Source: M3007 sp964646615 (GTDB taxonomy: Bacteria > Bacteroidota > Bacteroidia > Chitinophagales > Saprospiraceae). From it: a stretch of 64,000 nucleotides of DNA. The notes below the pieces were generated by a model that did no database searches, was not told the DNA's origin, and worked only from the letters and a program-made list of their open reading frames with translations. Numbering within the stretch: the stretch's first letter is position 1; every line of letters starts with the position of its first letter. The DNA is taken from assembly GCA_964646615.1 (NCBI GenBank), contig CAZYEV010000014.1:47007-111006 (forward strand), in the 5' to 3' direction. Of the stretch, positions 26,494 to 36,769 are shown one piece after another. The position numbers and the translations under genes are program-made.

Positions 26494-26497
<4 letters not shown>
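26402..26497 (+). CDS. putative arginine-rich leader peptide of carB
   Basis: A 31-codon frame begins 5 nt after the expected transcription start and reads MYRRRETPLFYWINRKRPAA..., ending in TGA at 26495-26497. That stop overlaps the carB GTG start as GTGA. Five of the first 17 codons are Arg, including the run CGG-AGA-AGA; AGA is unusual in this GC-rich genome. The frame runs through a strong intrinsic terminator (26441-26479). This is the layout expected of a leader peptide controlling attenuation in response to arginyl-tRNA, which makes sense because carbamoyl phosphate feeds arginine synthesis. Expression of the peptide is inferred, not shown. Confidence 0.5.
26441..26479 (+). terminator. 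intrinsic terminator in the carB leader (attenuator)
   Basis: The arms 26441-26453 and 26461-26473 make a 13-bp stem (one G-U pair) with a 7-nt loop, followed by eight T residues (26472-26479). It ends 14 bp before the carB start and lies downstream of the carB promoter, so it would stop transcription before the gene unless prevented. Confidence 0.85.
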
Positions 26498-29397
<2,900 letters not shown>

Positions 29398-29472
29398 CAG
29401 CCTGACCGTTGCCTTTTATTCGCCTTGCATCTTTACAAATAGATTTGGCGCCGTTAAACGCCATTTTTTTTA

Positions 29473-29480
29473 TACTTTTG
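29473..29480 (+). promoter_or_regulatory. -7 element TACTTTTG for the GT5-like gene
   Basis: TAnnTTTG match with TTTG at 29444-29447 (25-nt spacer), 72 bp upstream of the ATG at 29553. Confidence 0.55.
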
Positions 29481-29552
29481 CGCCACATTTTCGAGTATCT
29501 ACCGCCGCGCATCGGAAGCGATTAGAAAACATTAGTCAGAATATCGTCTTAC

Positions 29553-30380
29553 ATGGAAAAGAAACGTCTGCTTTTTGTGACTCAAGAGATGGAACCCTAC
29601 ACCGAAGGAAACTTTATCTCCTACTTAGTGAGCCAACTCCCCAAATTCCTGAACGACAACGGCTACGAGCTGCGCATTCTGATGCCGCGCTACGGCATCG
29701 TCAACGAGCGCCGGCACCGTCTGCATGAGGTCGTTCGCCTCTCGGGGATGAACATCATTGTGGACGACGACGATTACCCCCTGATCATCAAAGTAGCCTC
29801 GATGCCTGGCTCCCGCCTGCAAGTATATTTCTTAGATAACGAAGATTTCTTCCGCCGCCGCCAGATTTTTGAAGACGACAACGGTGTGCCGTTTGAAGAC
29901 AACCCCGACCGCATGGCCTTTTTCTGCAAAGGCGCTTTAGAGACGGTGAAGAAATTCGGCTGGGCACCCGACATCATCATGTGCCACGGCTGGCTGACGG
30001 GCTTGATACCGCTCTACGCCCGCAAGGCCTATCAGATGGAGCCGCTTTTTGCCCATTCCAACATTGTGTTCTGTGCGTACGATACACCCTATGAGCGGTT
30101 GGATGCTGACCGTTTTGTCCAAAAGGCAACCATCAACAACATTCAGCCGGCGCACTTAGAGCCTTACCGCACCGACGATGGAGTGTCGGTGTACAAGGGC
30201 GCCTATCACTACTCCGACGCTGTCATTTTAGCCGGGTCGGAGGTGCGTGCGCAGGCCGAACAAATGGGACTGGCCGCCGAAAAGCCGGTGCTGACCTGGC
30301 ATCAGGAAGAAAACGGCAACATGCTGGAGGGCCTGACGAACTTCCTGCGCCAGTTGAGCGCGGTGGAAGAAGTGTCGTAA
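29553..30380 (+). CDS. short glycogen/starch synthase-like protein (GT5 N-terminal domain only)
   Basis: 275 residues, about half the length of GlgA. It aligns by eye with the N-terminal Rossmann domain of glycogen synthases (LLFVTQEMEPYTEGNF, LRILMPRYG, DIIMCHGWLTGLIPLY). The nucleotide-sugar-binding K-T-G-G-L loop is replaced by Y-T-E-G-N, and the C-terminal catalytic domain is absent, so it is unlikely to be an ordinary glycogen synthase. The arrangement with DUF4270 and glmS downstream recurs in Bacteroidota. A full-length glgA is at 61619-63202. It ends at the terminator 30409-30449. Confidence 0.82.
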   Translation: MEKKRLLFVTQEMEPYTEGNFISYLVSQLPKFLNDNGYELRILMPRYGIVNERRHRLHEVVRLSGMNIIVDDDDYPLIIKVASMPGSRLQVYFLDNEDFFRRRQIFEDDNGVPFEDNPDRMAFFCKGALETVKKFGWAPDIIMCHGWLTGLIPLYARKAYQMEPLFAHSNIVFCAYDTPYERLDADRFVQKATINNIQPAHLEPYRTDDGVSVYKGAYHYSDAVILAGSEVRAQAEQMGLAAEKPVLTWHQEENGNMLEGLTNFLRQLSAVEEVS

Positions 30381-30408
30381 TCGGCGCGCAGTGTTGAGCA
30401 CATTATGC

Positions 30409-30449
30409 AGCGCATCTCCGGGCCAGGCAACCCCGGAGATGCGCTTTCT
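30409..30449 (+). terminator. intrinsic terminator
   Basis: The arms 30409-30422 and 30432-30445 form a perfect 14-bp stem, followed by a short T-rich tail (TTCT). It lies 28 bp after the GT5-like stop. Confidence 0.65.
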
Positions 30450-30490
30450 AATCAAATAAGCGTACATAGCAGAACCCATCCTATTCACTT

Positions 30491-31855
30491 ATGCGCCTGA
30501 CTCAGGTTATCCCATTTCCGGCCATCGGGCTGTTGCTTGCCGGAGCAGCTTTGTTGTTCCAATGCTCCAAGCCCACCGACTTTGGCGCCGATCTCTTGGA
30601 GAACGAGCGCGGCGAGTTTGGCTACACCGACACCCTTACGCTGCGCATCACCGTCGAGCGGGAGGATAGTGTGGAGACCTCCGACCGTACCTCCACCAGC
30701 CCCTACCTGATGTGCGGAGAATTGCAAGACCCCAACTTTGGCCGCACCAAAGCCGAACTATACACCCTCTTCCGCCCCAGCGACCTCAGCCCGCGCTTCC
30801 AAAACGCGATAGTGGACTCTATCGTCCTGTTTCTGCGCTATGCCGCCGATGGCTTCTATGGCGACACGACCCAGCGCCAAACCATACAGGTGCATCGCGT
30901 CGCTGCCGGGAGTGCCCTGCGCTGGAACCAGACCTATTACTCGAACCAGTCGCTGCCCGTGGGCGAACTCGTGGGCGAACTCGCAGACTTCTTCCCGCGC
31001 CCGCGCACCAATGTGCCGCTGTTCGACACCATCGAAAGAGGCCCGTATGTGCGCATCCCGTTGAGCAATGCCTTCGGCCAGGAAATCCTCGACACCGATA
31101 GCCTTACCCTGACGTCGGATACGCTCTTCTGGCAGCGAATACGCGGCCTGCGCATCACGGCGGCGTCTAACGCTACCCCGGGCGCCATGCTCGCTTTCAA
31201 CCTCAACAACCGCGGCTTCAGCTTTATACGGCTTTATTTCAAGTACGCAAACGACACCATCACCACCTCGCGCGTCTTCGAATTCTCCTTCCTGGGCGGC
31301 AATAAATTCAACCATTTTGAACACGACTACACCGGCAGCCTCGCCGAAAACTATGTGGGCAAACCGGCAGAAGACTTGCTCTTCATCCAGGGTCTGACCG
31401 GCCTCCGGCTCAAGTTAGAAATACCCTATGCCCATTTGCTGGAAAACATCGCCGTCAATAAGGCTGAATTAGAGATGACCGTTGCGCACCCCTCCGGAGC
31501 CAATGTCAGCCTGCCGCCCGTCAATCAGCTGGTACTTTCGGAACGCCCCGGCGACTCTGTGCTGGTTTTCATCCCAGATGTAGTTTACTCCCTGAGCATC
31601 CTCAACGACTTCAGCCGCTTTGGCGGAACGCCTCTGCGCACCTTCGAGGGCGGTCAGGACCTCGAGCGCTACCGGCTTACCCTGACTCAGCGCTTCCAGG
31701 CCATGGTGGACAACGCTTTGGGCGACCAGAAAAAACAAACGCTGCTCGTCAACGTCTTTCCGCAAAGCCGTTCGGCGCATCGCGTCGTCCTCTTTGGCCC
31801 TAAAAGCGCTACCTTCCCGGCTAAACTGACGCTGAAATACACGCGGGTTCGTTAA
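30491..31855 (+). CDS. DUF4270 family lipoprotein
   Basis: 454 residues. The signal ends in a lipobox (LLFQC, C25). The mature start SKPTDFGADLL... and the following pattern (TLTLRITVEREDSV, then YLMCGELQDPNFGRTKAELYTLF and DSIVLFLRY) are characteristic of DUF4270, a Bacteroidota-specific outer-membrane lipoprotein family of unknown function. It sits between the GT5-like gene and glmS, the usual neighbours. No separate promoter match was seen. Confidence 0.87.
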   Translation: MRLTQVIPFPAIGLLLAGAALLFQCSKPTDFGADLLENERGEFGYTDTLTLRITVEREDSVETSDRTSTSPYLMCGELQDPNFGRTKAELYTLFRPSDLSPRFQNAIVDSIVLFLRYAADGFYGDTTQRQTIQVHRVAAGSALRWNQTYYSNQSLPVGELVGELADFFPRPRTNVPLFDTIERGPYVRIPLSNAFGQEILDTDSLTLTSDTLFWQRIRGLRITAASNATPGAMLAFNLNNRGFSFIRLYFKYANDTITTSRVFEFSFLGGNKFNHFEHDYTGSLAENYVGKPAEDLLFIQGLTGLRLKLEIPYAHLLENIAVNKAELEMTVAHPSGANVSLPPVNQLVLSERPGDSVLVFIPDVVYSLSILNDFSRFGGTPLRTFEGGQDLERYRLTLTQRFQAMVDNALGDQKKQTLLVNVFPQSRSAHRVVLFGPKSATFPAKLTLKYTRVR

Positions 31856-31905
31856 TTCGGCGCCTCAGCCCAAATCCATTTCTTCACCCAACCTTCCCTG
31901 ATCCT

Positions 31906-33747
31906 ATGTGCGGCATTGTAGCATATATTGGCCCTCGCCCCGCTTACCCCATTCTGATAAAAGGCCTGCACCGTCTGGAATACCGAGGCTACGACAGCGC
32001 CGGCATTGCCCTGCAAAACGGCAGGCTCAACATCTACAAAAAGAAAGGAAAGGTCAGCGATCTGGAAGAGTACGCCGCACAGCAGGATACCAGCGGCAAT
32101 GTGGGCATTGGGCACACGCGTTGGGCCACCCACGGCAAGCCTGACGACATCAACGCTCACCCGCACGCCAGCGGCAGCGGACGATTGGTGCTGGTGCACA
32201 ACGGCATCATTGAAAACTACGCCGTGCTGAAAAATGCGCTCATCAACCACGGCCACACCTTCCAGAGTGAAACCGACACGGAGGTGCTGGTGCACCTGAT
32301 TGAGGAAATCCAGGAGCGCGGCCAGCTGTCGCTGGAAGACGCGGTGCAGCAGGCCCTGACGCAGGTGCAGGGGGCCTATGCCATTGTGGTTATGGATCGC
32401 AATGATCCCGACCTGTTGGTGGCGGCTCGCAAGTCCAGCCCTTTAGTCATCGGCATTGGCGAAGATGAGTTCCTGATAGCTTCCGATGCCACGCCCATTG
32501 TAGAGCATACCAAACAGGTTGTTTACTTAGACGACGAAGAGGTGGCGGTAGTGCGACGCAACGCGCCTTTGCGCATACGCGATCTGCGCAACCAGGAGAA
32601 AGACCCTGTGGTGCAGGAGATTGAACTGGAGATTGAACAGCTCGAAAAGGGCGGTTACCCGCATTTCATGCTCAAGGAGATTTTCGAGCAGCCCTCCACC
32701 ATTGCCGAGTGCATGCGCGGGCGCATGAATGCCGAAGAAGGCTGGGTGCGCCTGGGCGGCATGGAAGAGTACAAAAAGCGCATGATCAACGCTCAGCGCA
32801 TGATTATTCTGGGCTGCGGCACGTCGTGGCACGCCGGCATGATCGGCGAATACTTGTTTGAAGACCTGGCCCGCCTGCCTGTGGAAGTAGAATACGCCTC
32901 GGAGTTTCGCTACCGCAACCCGGTGGTGCGCGAGAGCGATATCGTGCTGGCCATTTCCCAGTCTGGCGAAACGGCCGACACGCTGGCAGCACTCCAGTTG
33001 GCCAAAGACTATGGCGCGCTCACTTACGGCATCGTCAACGTCGTGGGCTCTTCCATCGCGCGGGCTACCGATAGTGGCTCGTACATCCATGTTGGGCCTG
33101 AAATTGGCGTTGCTTCCACCAAAGCCTTTACCGGCCAGGTAACTATGCTCAGCATGATGGCCCTCATCCTCGGCTACGAACGCGGTTATCTGGGCAAGTC
33201 GCAGTATCAGCGCTTAGTGCAAGAGCTGGCCTTAGTGCCAAAAAAGGTAGAGCAGCTCCTGCACCAGTGCCACGACCAGGTAAAGTACATCGCCGGCGAG
33301 TTCAAAAATGCCGCTAATGCGCTGTATTTGGGCCGGGGGTACAACTTCCCCATCGCCCTTGAAGGGGCGCTCAAGCTCAAGGAAATCTCCTACATCCACG
33401 CCGAAGGCTATCCGGCGGCAGAGATGAAGCACGGCCCTATTGCGCTCATTGACGAGAACATGCCGGTGTTCGTCATCGCCACCAACGGCAGCACGCACGA
33501 CAAAATCGTCTCCAATATCCAGGAGGTGAAAAGCCGCGGCGGCATCGTTACGGCGGTGGTTACCGAGGGCGACGAACTCATCAAAGGGATGGCCGACTAC
33601 GTCATCGAGATACCTGCCACAGAAGAGCCGTTCACGCCGCTGCTGTCGGTGGTGCCGCTGCAATTACTCGCCTATTACATCGCCGTTATGCGCGGTTGCA
33701 ATGTGGACCAGCCACGCAATCTGGCCAAATCGGTAACCGTAGAATAG
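31906..33747 (+). CDS. glmS: glutamine-fructose-6-phosphate aminotransferase
   Basis: 613 residues, full length. It makes glucosamine-6-phosphate for peptidoglycan and LPS. It starts MCGIVAYIG, so Cys2 is the N-terminal nucleophile of the glutaminase domain (with HTRWATHG and HNGIIENY). Two SIS isomerase domains follow (GCGTSWHAG near 305, SQSGETADT near 350, and EGALKLKEISYIHAEGY near 485), and the protein ends AKSVTVE. No glmS ribozyme-like structure is evident in the 50-bp upstream gap. Confidence 0.97.
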   Translation: MCGIVAYIGPRPAYPILIKGLHRLEYRGYDSAGIALQNGRLNIYKKKGKVSDLEEYAAQQDTSGNVGIGHTRWATHGKPDDINAHPHASGSGRLVLVHNGIIENYAVLKNALINHGHTFQSETDTEVLVHLIEEIQERGQLSLEDAVQQALTQVQGAYAIVVMDRNDPDLLVAARKSSPLVIGIGEDEFLIASDATPIVEHTKQVVYLDDEEVAVVRRNAPLRIRDLRNQEKDPVVQEIELEIEQLEKGGYPHFMLKEIFEQPSTIAECMRGRMNAEEGWVRLGGMEEYKKRMINAQRMIILGCGTSWHAGMIGEYLFEDLARLPVEVEYASEFRYRNPVVRESDIVLAISQSGETADTLAALQLAKDYGALTYGIVNVVGSSIARATDSGSYIHVGPEIGVASTKAFTGQVTMLSMMALILGYERGYLGKSQYQRLVQELALVPKKVEQLLHQCHDQVKYIAGEFKNAANALYLGRGYNFPIALEGALKLKEISYIHAEGYPAAEMKHGPIALIDENMPVFVIATNGSTHDKIVSNIQEVKSRGGIVTAVVTEGDELIKGMADYVIEIPATEEPFTPLLSVVPLQLLAYYIAVMRGCNVDQPRNLAKSVTVE

Positions 33748-33793
33748 CCGCTCCGCTCCTCAGTGCTATCATTTTAGCCCATGTATTGCCGGT

Positions 33794-34474
33794 ATGAACA
33801 ATCTTAAAATACCATACAACACCGAAAAAGAGGAAATCCGCTTCGCCGAATACGGCAGGCTGATACAGGAACTTATCCTGTATGCCCGGAAAATAGGGGC
33901 GCCGGAGCAACGGCAAAAAGCCGTCGAAAGCATTATCGGAATGATGCAACTGCTCAACCCCATCGGCAACCGGCACCCCGATGATTACCGGGAAAAGTTG
34001 TGGAACCACGCCTTTGCCATTGCCAACTACGAACTGGATGTAACGCCACCACCCGGGGTTACCATTCGCCCGTTGGCGATGCGCCCCAAGCCCGAACGTA
34101 TTCCTTACCCCACCACCACTACCCGCCTGCGCCACTACGGCCAGCATGTGCAGCGCCTCATCCAGAAAGCCATTGCCATGCCCGACGGCCCCAAAAGGGA
34201 AGCCTTCGTCGAGGTCATCGCTTCTTACATGAAACTGGCCTACAAAACCTGGAACAGAGAGCACTACGTGTCGGACGACGTCATCAAGGACGACCTGGAG
34301 CAACTCTCCGACGGGCAGCTGCAGCTGCATGAGGGCCACAGTTCGCTCGATGTGCTGGCCTCCAGCGTCCGCAAAGACGTGCAAAATCAGAATGCCTCTG
34401 GGCGCTCGCGCCCGAAGGGCGACAACCGCTCGCGCCGGCGCAACGGCGGTGGCTTCCGAAGACGGAAGAAATAG
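33794..34474 (+). CDS. DUF4290 family protein
   Basis: 226 residues. The N-terminus (LKIPYNTEKEEIRFAEYGRLIQ) and the LNPIGNRHPDDYREKLWNHAF segment identify DUF4290, a Bacteroidota-restricted cytoplasmic family of unknown function. The last 40 residues are a basic, low-complexity tail (R/K/G/N/S rich), which suggests RNA or nucleic-acid contact. It lies 46 bp after glmS on the same strand. Confidence 0.82.
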   Translation: MNNLKIPYNTEKEEIRFAEYGRLIQELILYARKIGAPEQRQKAVESIIGMMQLLNPIGNRHPDDYREKLWNHAFAIANYELDVTPPPGVTIRPLAMRPKPERIPYPTTTTRLRHYGQHVQRLIQKAIAMPDGPKREAFVEVIASYMKLAYKTWNREHYVSDDVIKDDLEQLSDGQLQLHEGHSSLDVLASSVRKDVQNQNASGRSRPKGDNRSRRRNGGGFRRRKK

Positions 34475-34723
34475 GCGTTGAAAAGCGACGGCGCTCGCAG
34501 GCGGTCAGGGTAGGACTCTGGGAATAGGTTTCGACGAGGGGGAGGAGCCTCGCCGAAGATGGGATTTGTTGCAGCGAGATTTTGCTCCGGCAATTTCGCG
34601 CTGTATCTTCGTGTCCTACTTCGACGCCTGGCGATGAGCAATGGTGCTTCGGCTCTGCAAAGGCCTGTGCGTGAGGGGTCGAAGAAGACAACAAGATTTT
34701 TCAGCAAAAAACGCTGCACGCTT
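34475..34723. other. intergenic region with a weak promoter match
   Basis: About 250 bp. A near-consensus -7 box TATCTTCG at 34604-34611 with TTG 19 nt upstream is the only signal I see for the next gene. Confidence 0.35.
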
Positions 34724-36769
34724 ATGAAACACAGAGACTTTGGGAGATGGCGCCTCGTCTTGGGCATGGTCGGCTTCATGACATGCGCTTCGGCGCAAAC
34801 TTTCTGGACGGAAACCTTTGACGACTCATTTGTGGCCACCACCAACTGGGCGCACGGCGGCATCAATGCTGGCCCATCGCAATGGGAGTGGACCAGCAAC
34901 CCTGCCGATGGTTACCAGGAGCCGGGGCTGGCGCCTTTTGGCGCACCTACGGCCACGAATGGCTACTTTCTGTTCAACTCCGATGCCAACGGCCCTACGC
35001 CGCACGACGTGTGGCTGACCAGCATCAACCGCCAGGTCAATTGCCAGGGTAGGGTAGGGGTGCGCCTGCGCTTTTACACCCAATACATCTACTTCAGCCC
35101 GGCCGGCACACGCGCTCAGGTGGGCGTCAGCACCGACGGCGACACGTTTGAATACCACACCCTCTTCGAGGGCCATCCGGCCAACCTGCCTTTCGAGGGC
35201 TGGGTCGAACTCGACCTCCCCCAGGCCGACAACCAGCCGCAGGTGTGGCTGCGCTTCCGTTGGGTAGGCAATTACGAATACCACTGGAAAATAGACGACC
35301 TTTCTTTGTTTGTTGTGCTGACCCAAAACCCAGACTCCTGCCAGACGGCGGTGGACATCAGCAATCTGTTGGGTCAGACGCCCGGCGTGGCTCAGACATC
35401 TGCCATTTATGACAACACAAACGCCACGGTTTCCGATACCGACCCGGAGGTCAACTGCTGGGGCGAAACGCCGGAGGGCGAGCCCGATTTTTTAGACAAC
35501 ACCCTGTGGTTTACCTTCGTGGGCGACGGCGACCGCTATGAAATCCAGACCGTGCCCTGCAACGCTCAAAACTACGTGGGCGTCGAACAAGGGCTACCTG
35601 GCGACACGCAAATGGCGCTCTTCGAGGGCGATGACTGCGCAGCCCTGACCTTAGTGGCTTGCAACGACGACCGCTCGCCACTGGGCGAGCCGGACTGGAG
35701 GGCGGGCTTCGTGGTCGCCACCAAAGCCGACCAGCGCTACTATCTGATGGTGGACGGCTTCCGCGGCCTCGGAGGCCCGGCCCAGGGAGAGTTTTGCGTG
35801 CAGGTTACGCGCCTGCGCGAGGTGTCGTGCGCGGAAGGCGCAGTAGGCAAGTTCTTCTTCGGAGGCGGCGGACTGGTGTGCTTCCAGTCGTTTTTTCGAG
35901 ACTATATGCGGCTCGACACGGCCAGCTATTCGCTGCCCACGGAGGGCGAGGTATATGGCCTGGCCTGGTGCTTGAGCGCACAACCCATCCCGGATACCGT
36001 GTGGCCGGGCGACATTGCGGGGGTGGTTAGCACGGTTTTTTCACCAACCCTTACCATACCGGCTCTGCGCAACACCGGCAGCTTTCTGCCCTTTGGCGTC
36101 TATTACCTGACGCCAGTGGTGCTGGGCAATGGAGTGCTCATCAGCCCGGGTCCTGCTTTCGTGTTCAATGTGCGCCCTGACACCAACGGCTGTTTCTTCG
36201 TGGGCGCTTCGCAGCGCATTGTGTTGTTGCCTCCTCTGGAGCCGCTGGGCGCTACGCTCCAGGTAACGCACGAAACGGTGCCACCCGGGCAGAACGGCAG
36301 TATTCAGGTCTTTGCCACTGGTGGCTCCGGGCAGTACCTGAACTCGCCGGCGCTGTACGAATACTACTGGAGCCATGGCCCAAACACGCCTGTTGTTACG
36401 CAGCTCACCCAGGGCACTTATGTGGTTACCATCACCGACCGCGGCGGTTGTGTCGAACGGATTACACGCGGAGCCACCGTGTTACGGACAGTGAGCGCGG
36501 AGGAGCCGCTGGCTACGTTTCCGCTGGAGGTGTTCCCCAACCCGGCGCACCAGGAATTCTGGGTGCAGGCGGCATTGCCCGATCCGGCGGAGGTCTGGAT
36601 AGAATTGCTCTCACCGCTGGGTCAGGTGCTCCAGCAGCGGTGGGTGCATGCTGCACCGCAGTTGTACGAGCGTTTCGATGTCGCTCCATTGCCGTCCGGC
36701 CTGTACGTGCTTCGGCTGAGGGCTGGCGACGTGCAGGCCGTGCGGCGTGTTCGTGTGGAGCGGCCTTAG
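34724..36769 (+). CDS. large secreted protein with T9SS sorting domain
   Basis: 681 residues from the ATG at 34724, which begins a signal peptide ending ...TCASAQ|TFW. The longer upstream frame is not supported. Residues of about 20-190 resemble a concanavalin/MAM-like adhesive module (ending W-K-I-D-D-L). A second region of about 190-400 has a cysteine-containing DUF/PPC-like pattern (DNTLWFTFVGDG). The final 85 residues are a T9SS type A domain (FPLEVFPNPAHQEFWV ... SGLYVLRLRAG). Probably surface-exposed adhesion or binding. The stop overlaps the convergent ATPase stop by 4 bp. Confidence 0.75.
   Translation: MKHRDFGRWRLVLGMVGFMTCASAQTFWTETFDDSFVATTNWAHGGINAGPSQWEWTSNPADGYQEPGLAPFGAPTATNGYFLFNSDANGPTPHDVWLTSINRQVNCQGRVGVRLRFYTQYIYFSPAGTRAQVGVSTDGDTFEYHTLFEGHPANLPFEGWVELDLPQADNQPQVWLRFRWVGNYEYHWKIDDLSLFVVLTQNPDSCQTAVDISNLLGQTPGVAQTSAIYDNTNATVSDTDPEVNCWGETPEGEPDFLDNTLWFTFVGDGDRYEIQTVPCNAQNYVGVEQGLPGDTQMALFEGDDCAALTLVACNDDRSPLGEPDWRAGFVVATKADQRYYLMVDGFRGLGGPAQGEFCVQVTRLREVSCAEGAVGKFFFGGGGLVCFQSFFRDYMRLDTASYSLPTEGEVYGLAWCLSAQPIPDTVWPGDIAGVVSTVFSPTLTIPALRNTGSFLPFGVYYLTPVVLGNGVLISPGPAFVFNVRPDTNGCFFVGASQRIVLLPPLEPLGATLQVTHETVPPGQNGSIQVFATGGSGQYLNSPALYEYYWSHGPNTPVVTQLTQGTYVVTITDRGGCVERITRGATVLRTVSAEEPLATFPLEVFPNPAHQEFWVQAALPDPAEVWIELLSPLGQVLQQRWVHAAPQLYERFDVAPLPSGLYVLRLRAGDVQAVRRVRVERP

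Noticed and set aside
31856..31905. glmS ribozyme
   Set aside because: The gap before glmS is only 50 bp and has no matching core; the ribozyme is a Firmicutes-type feature.
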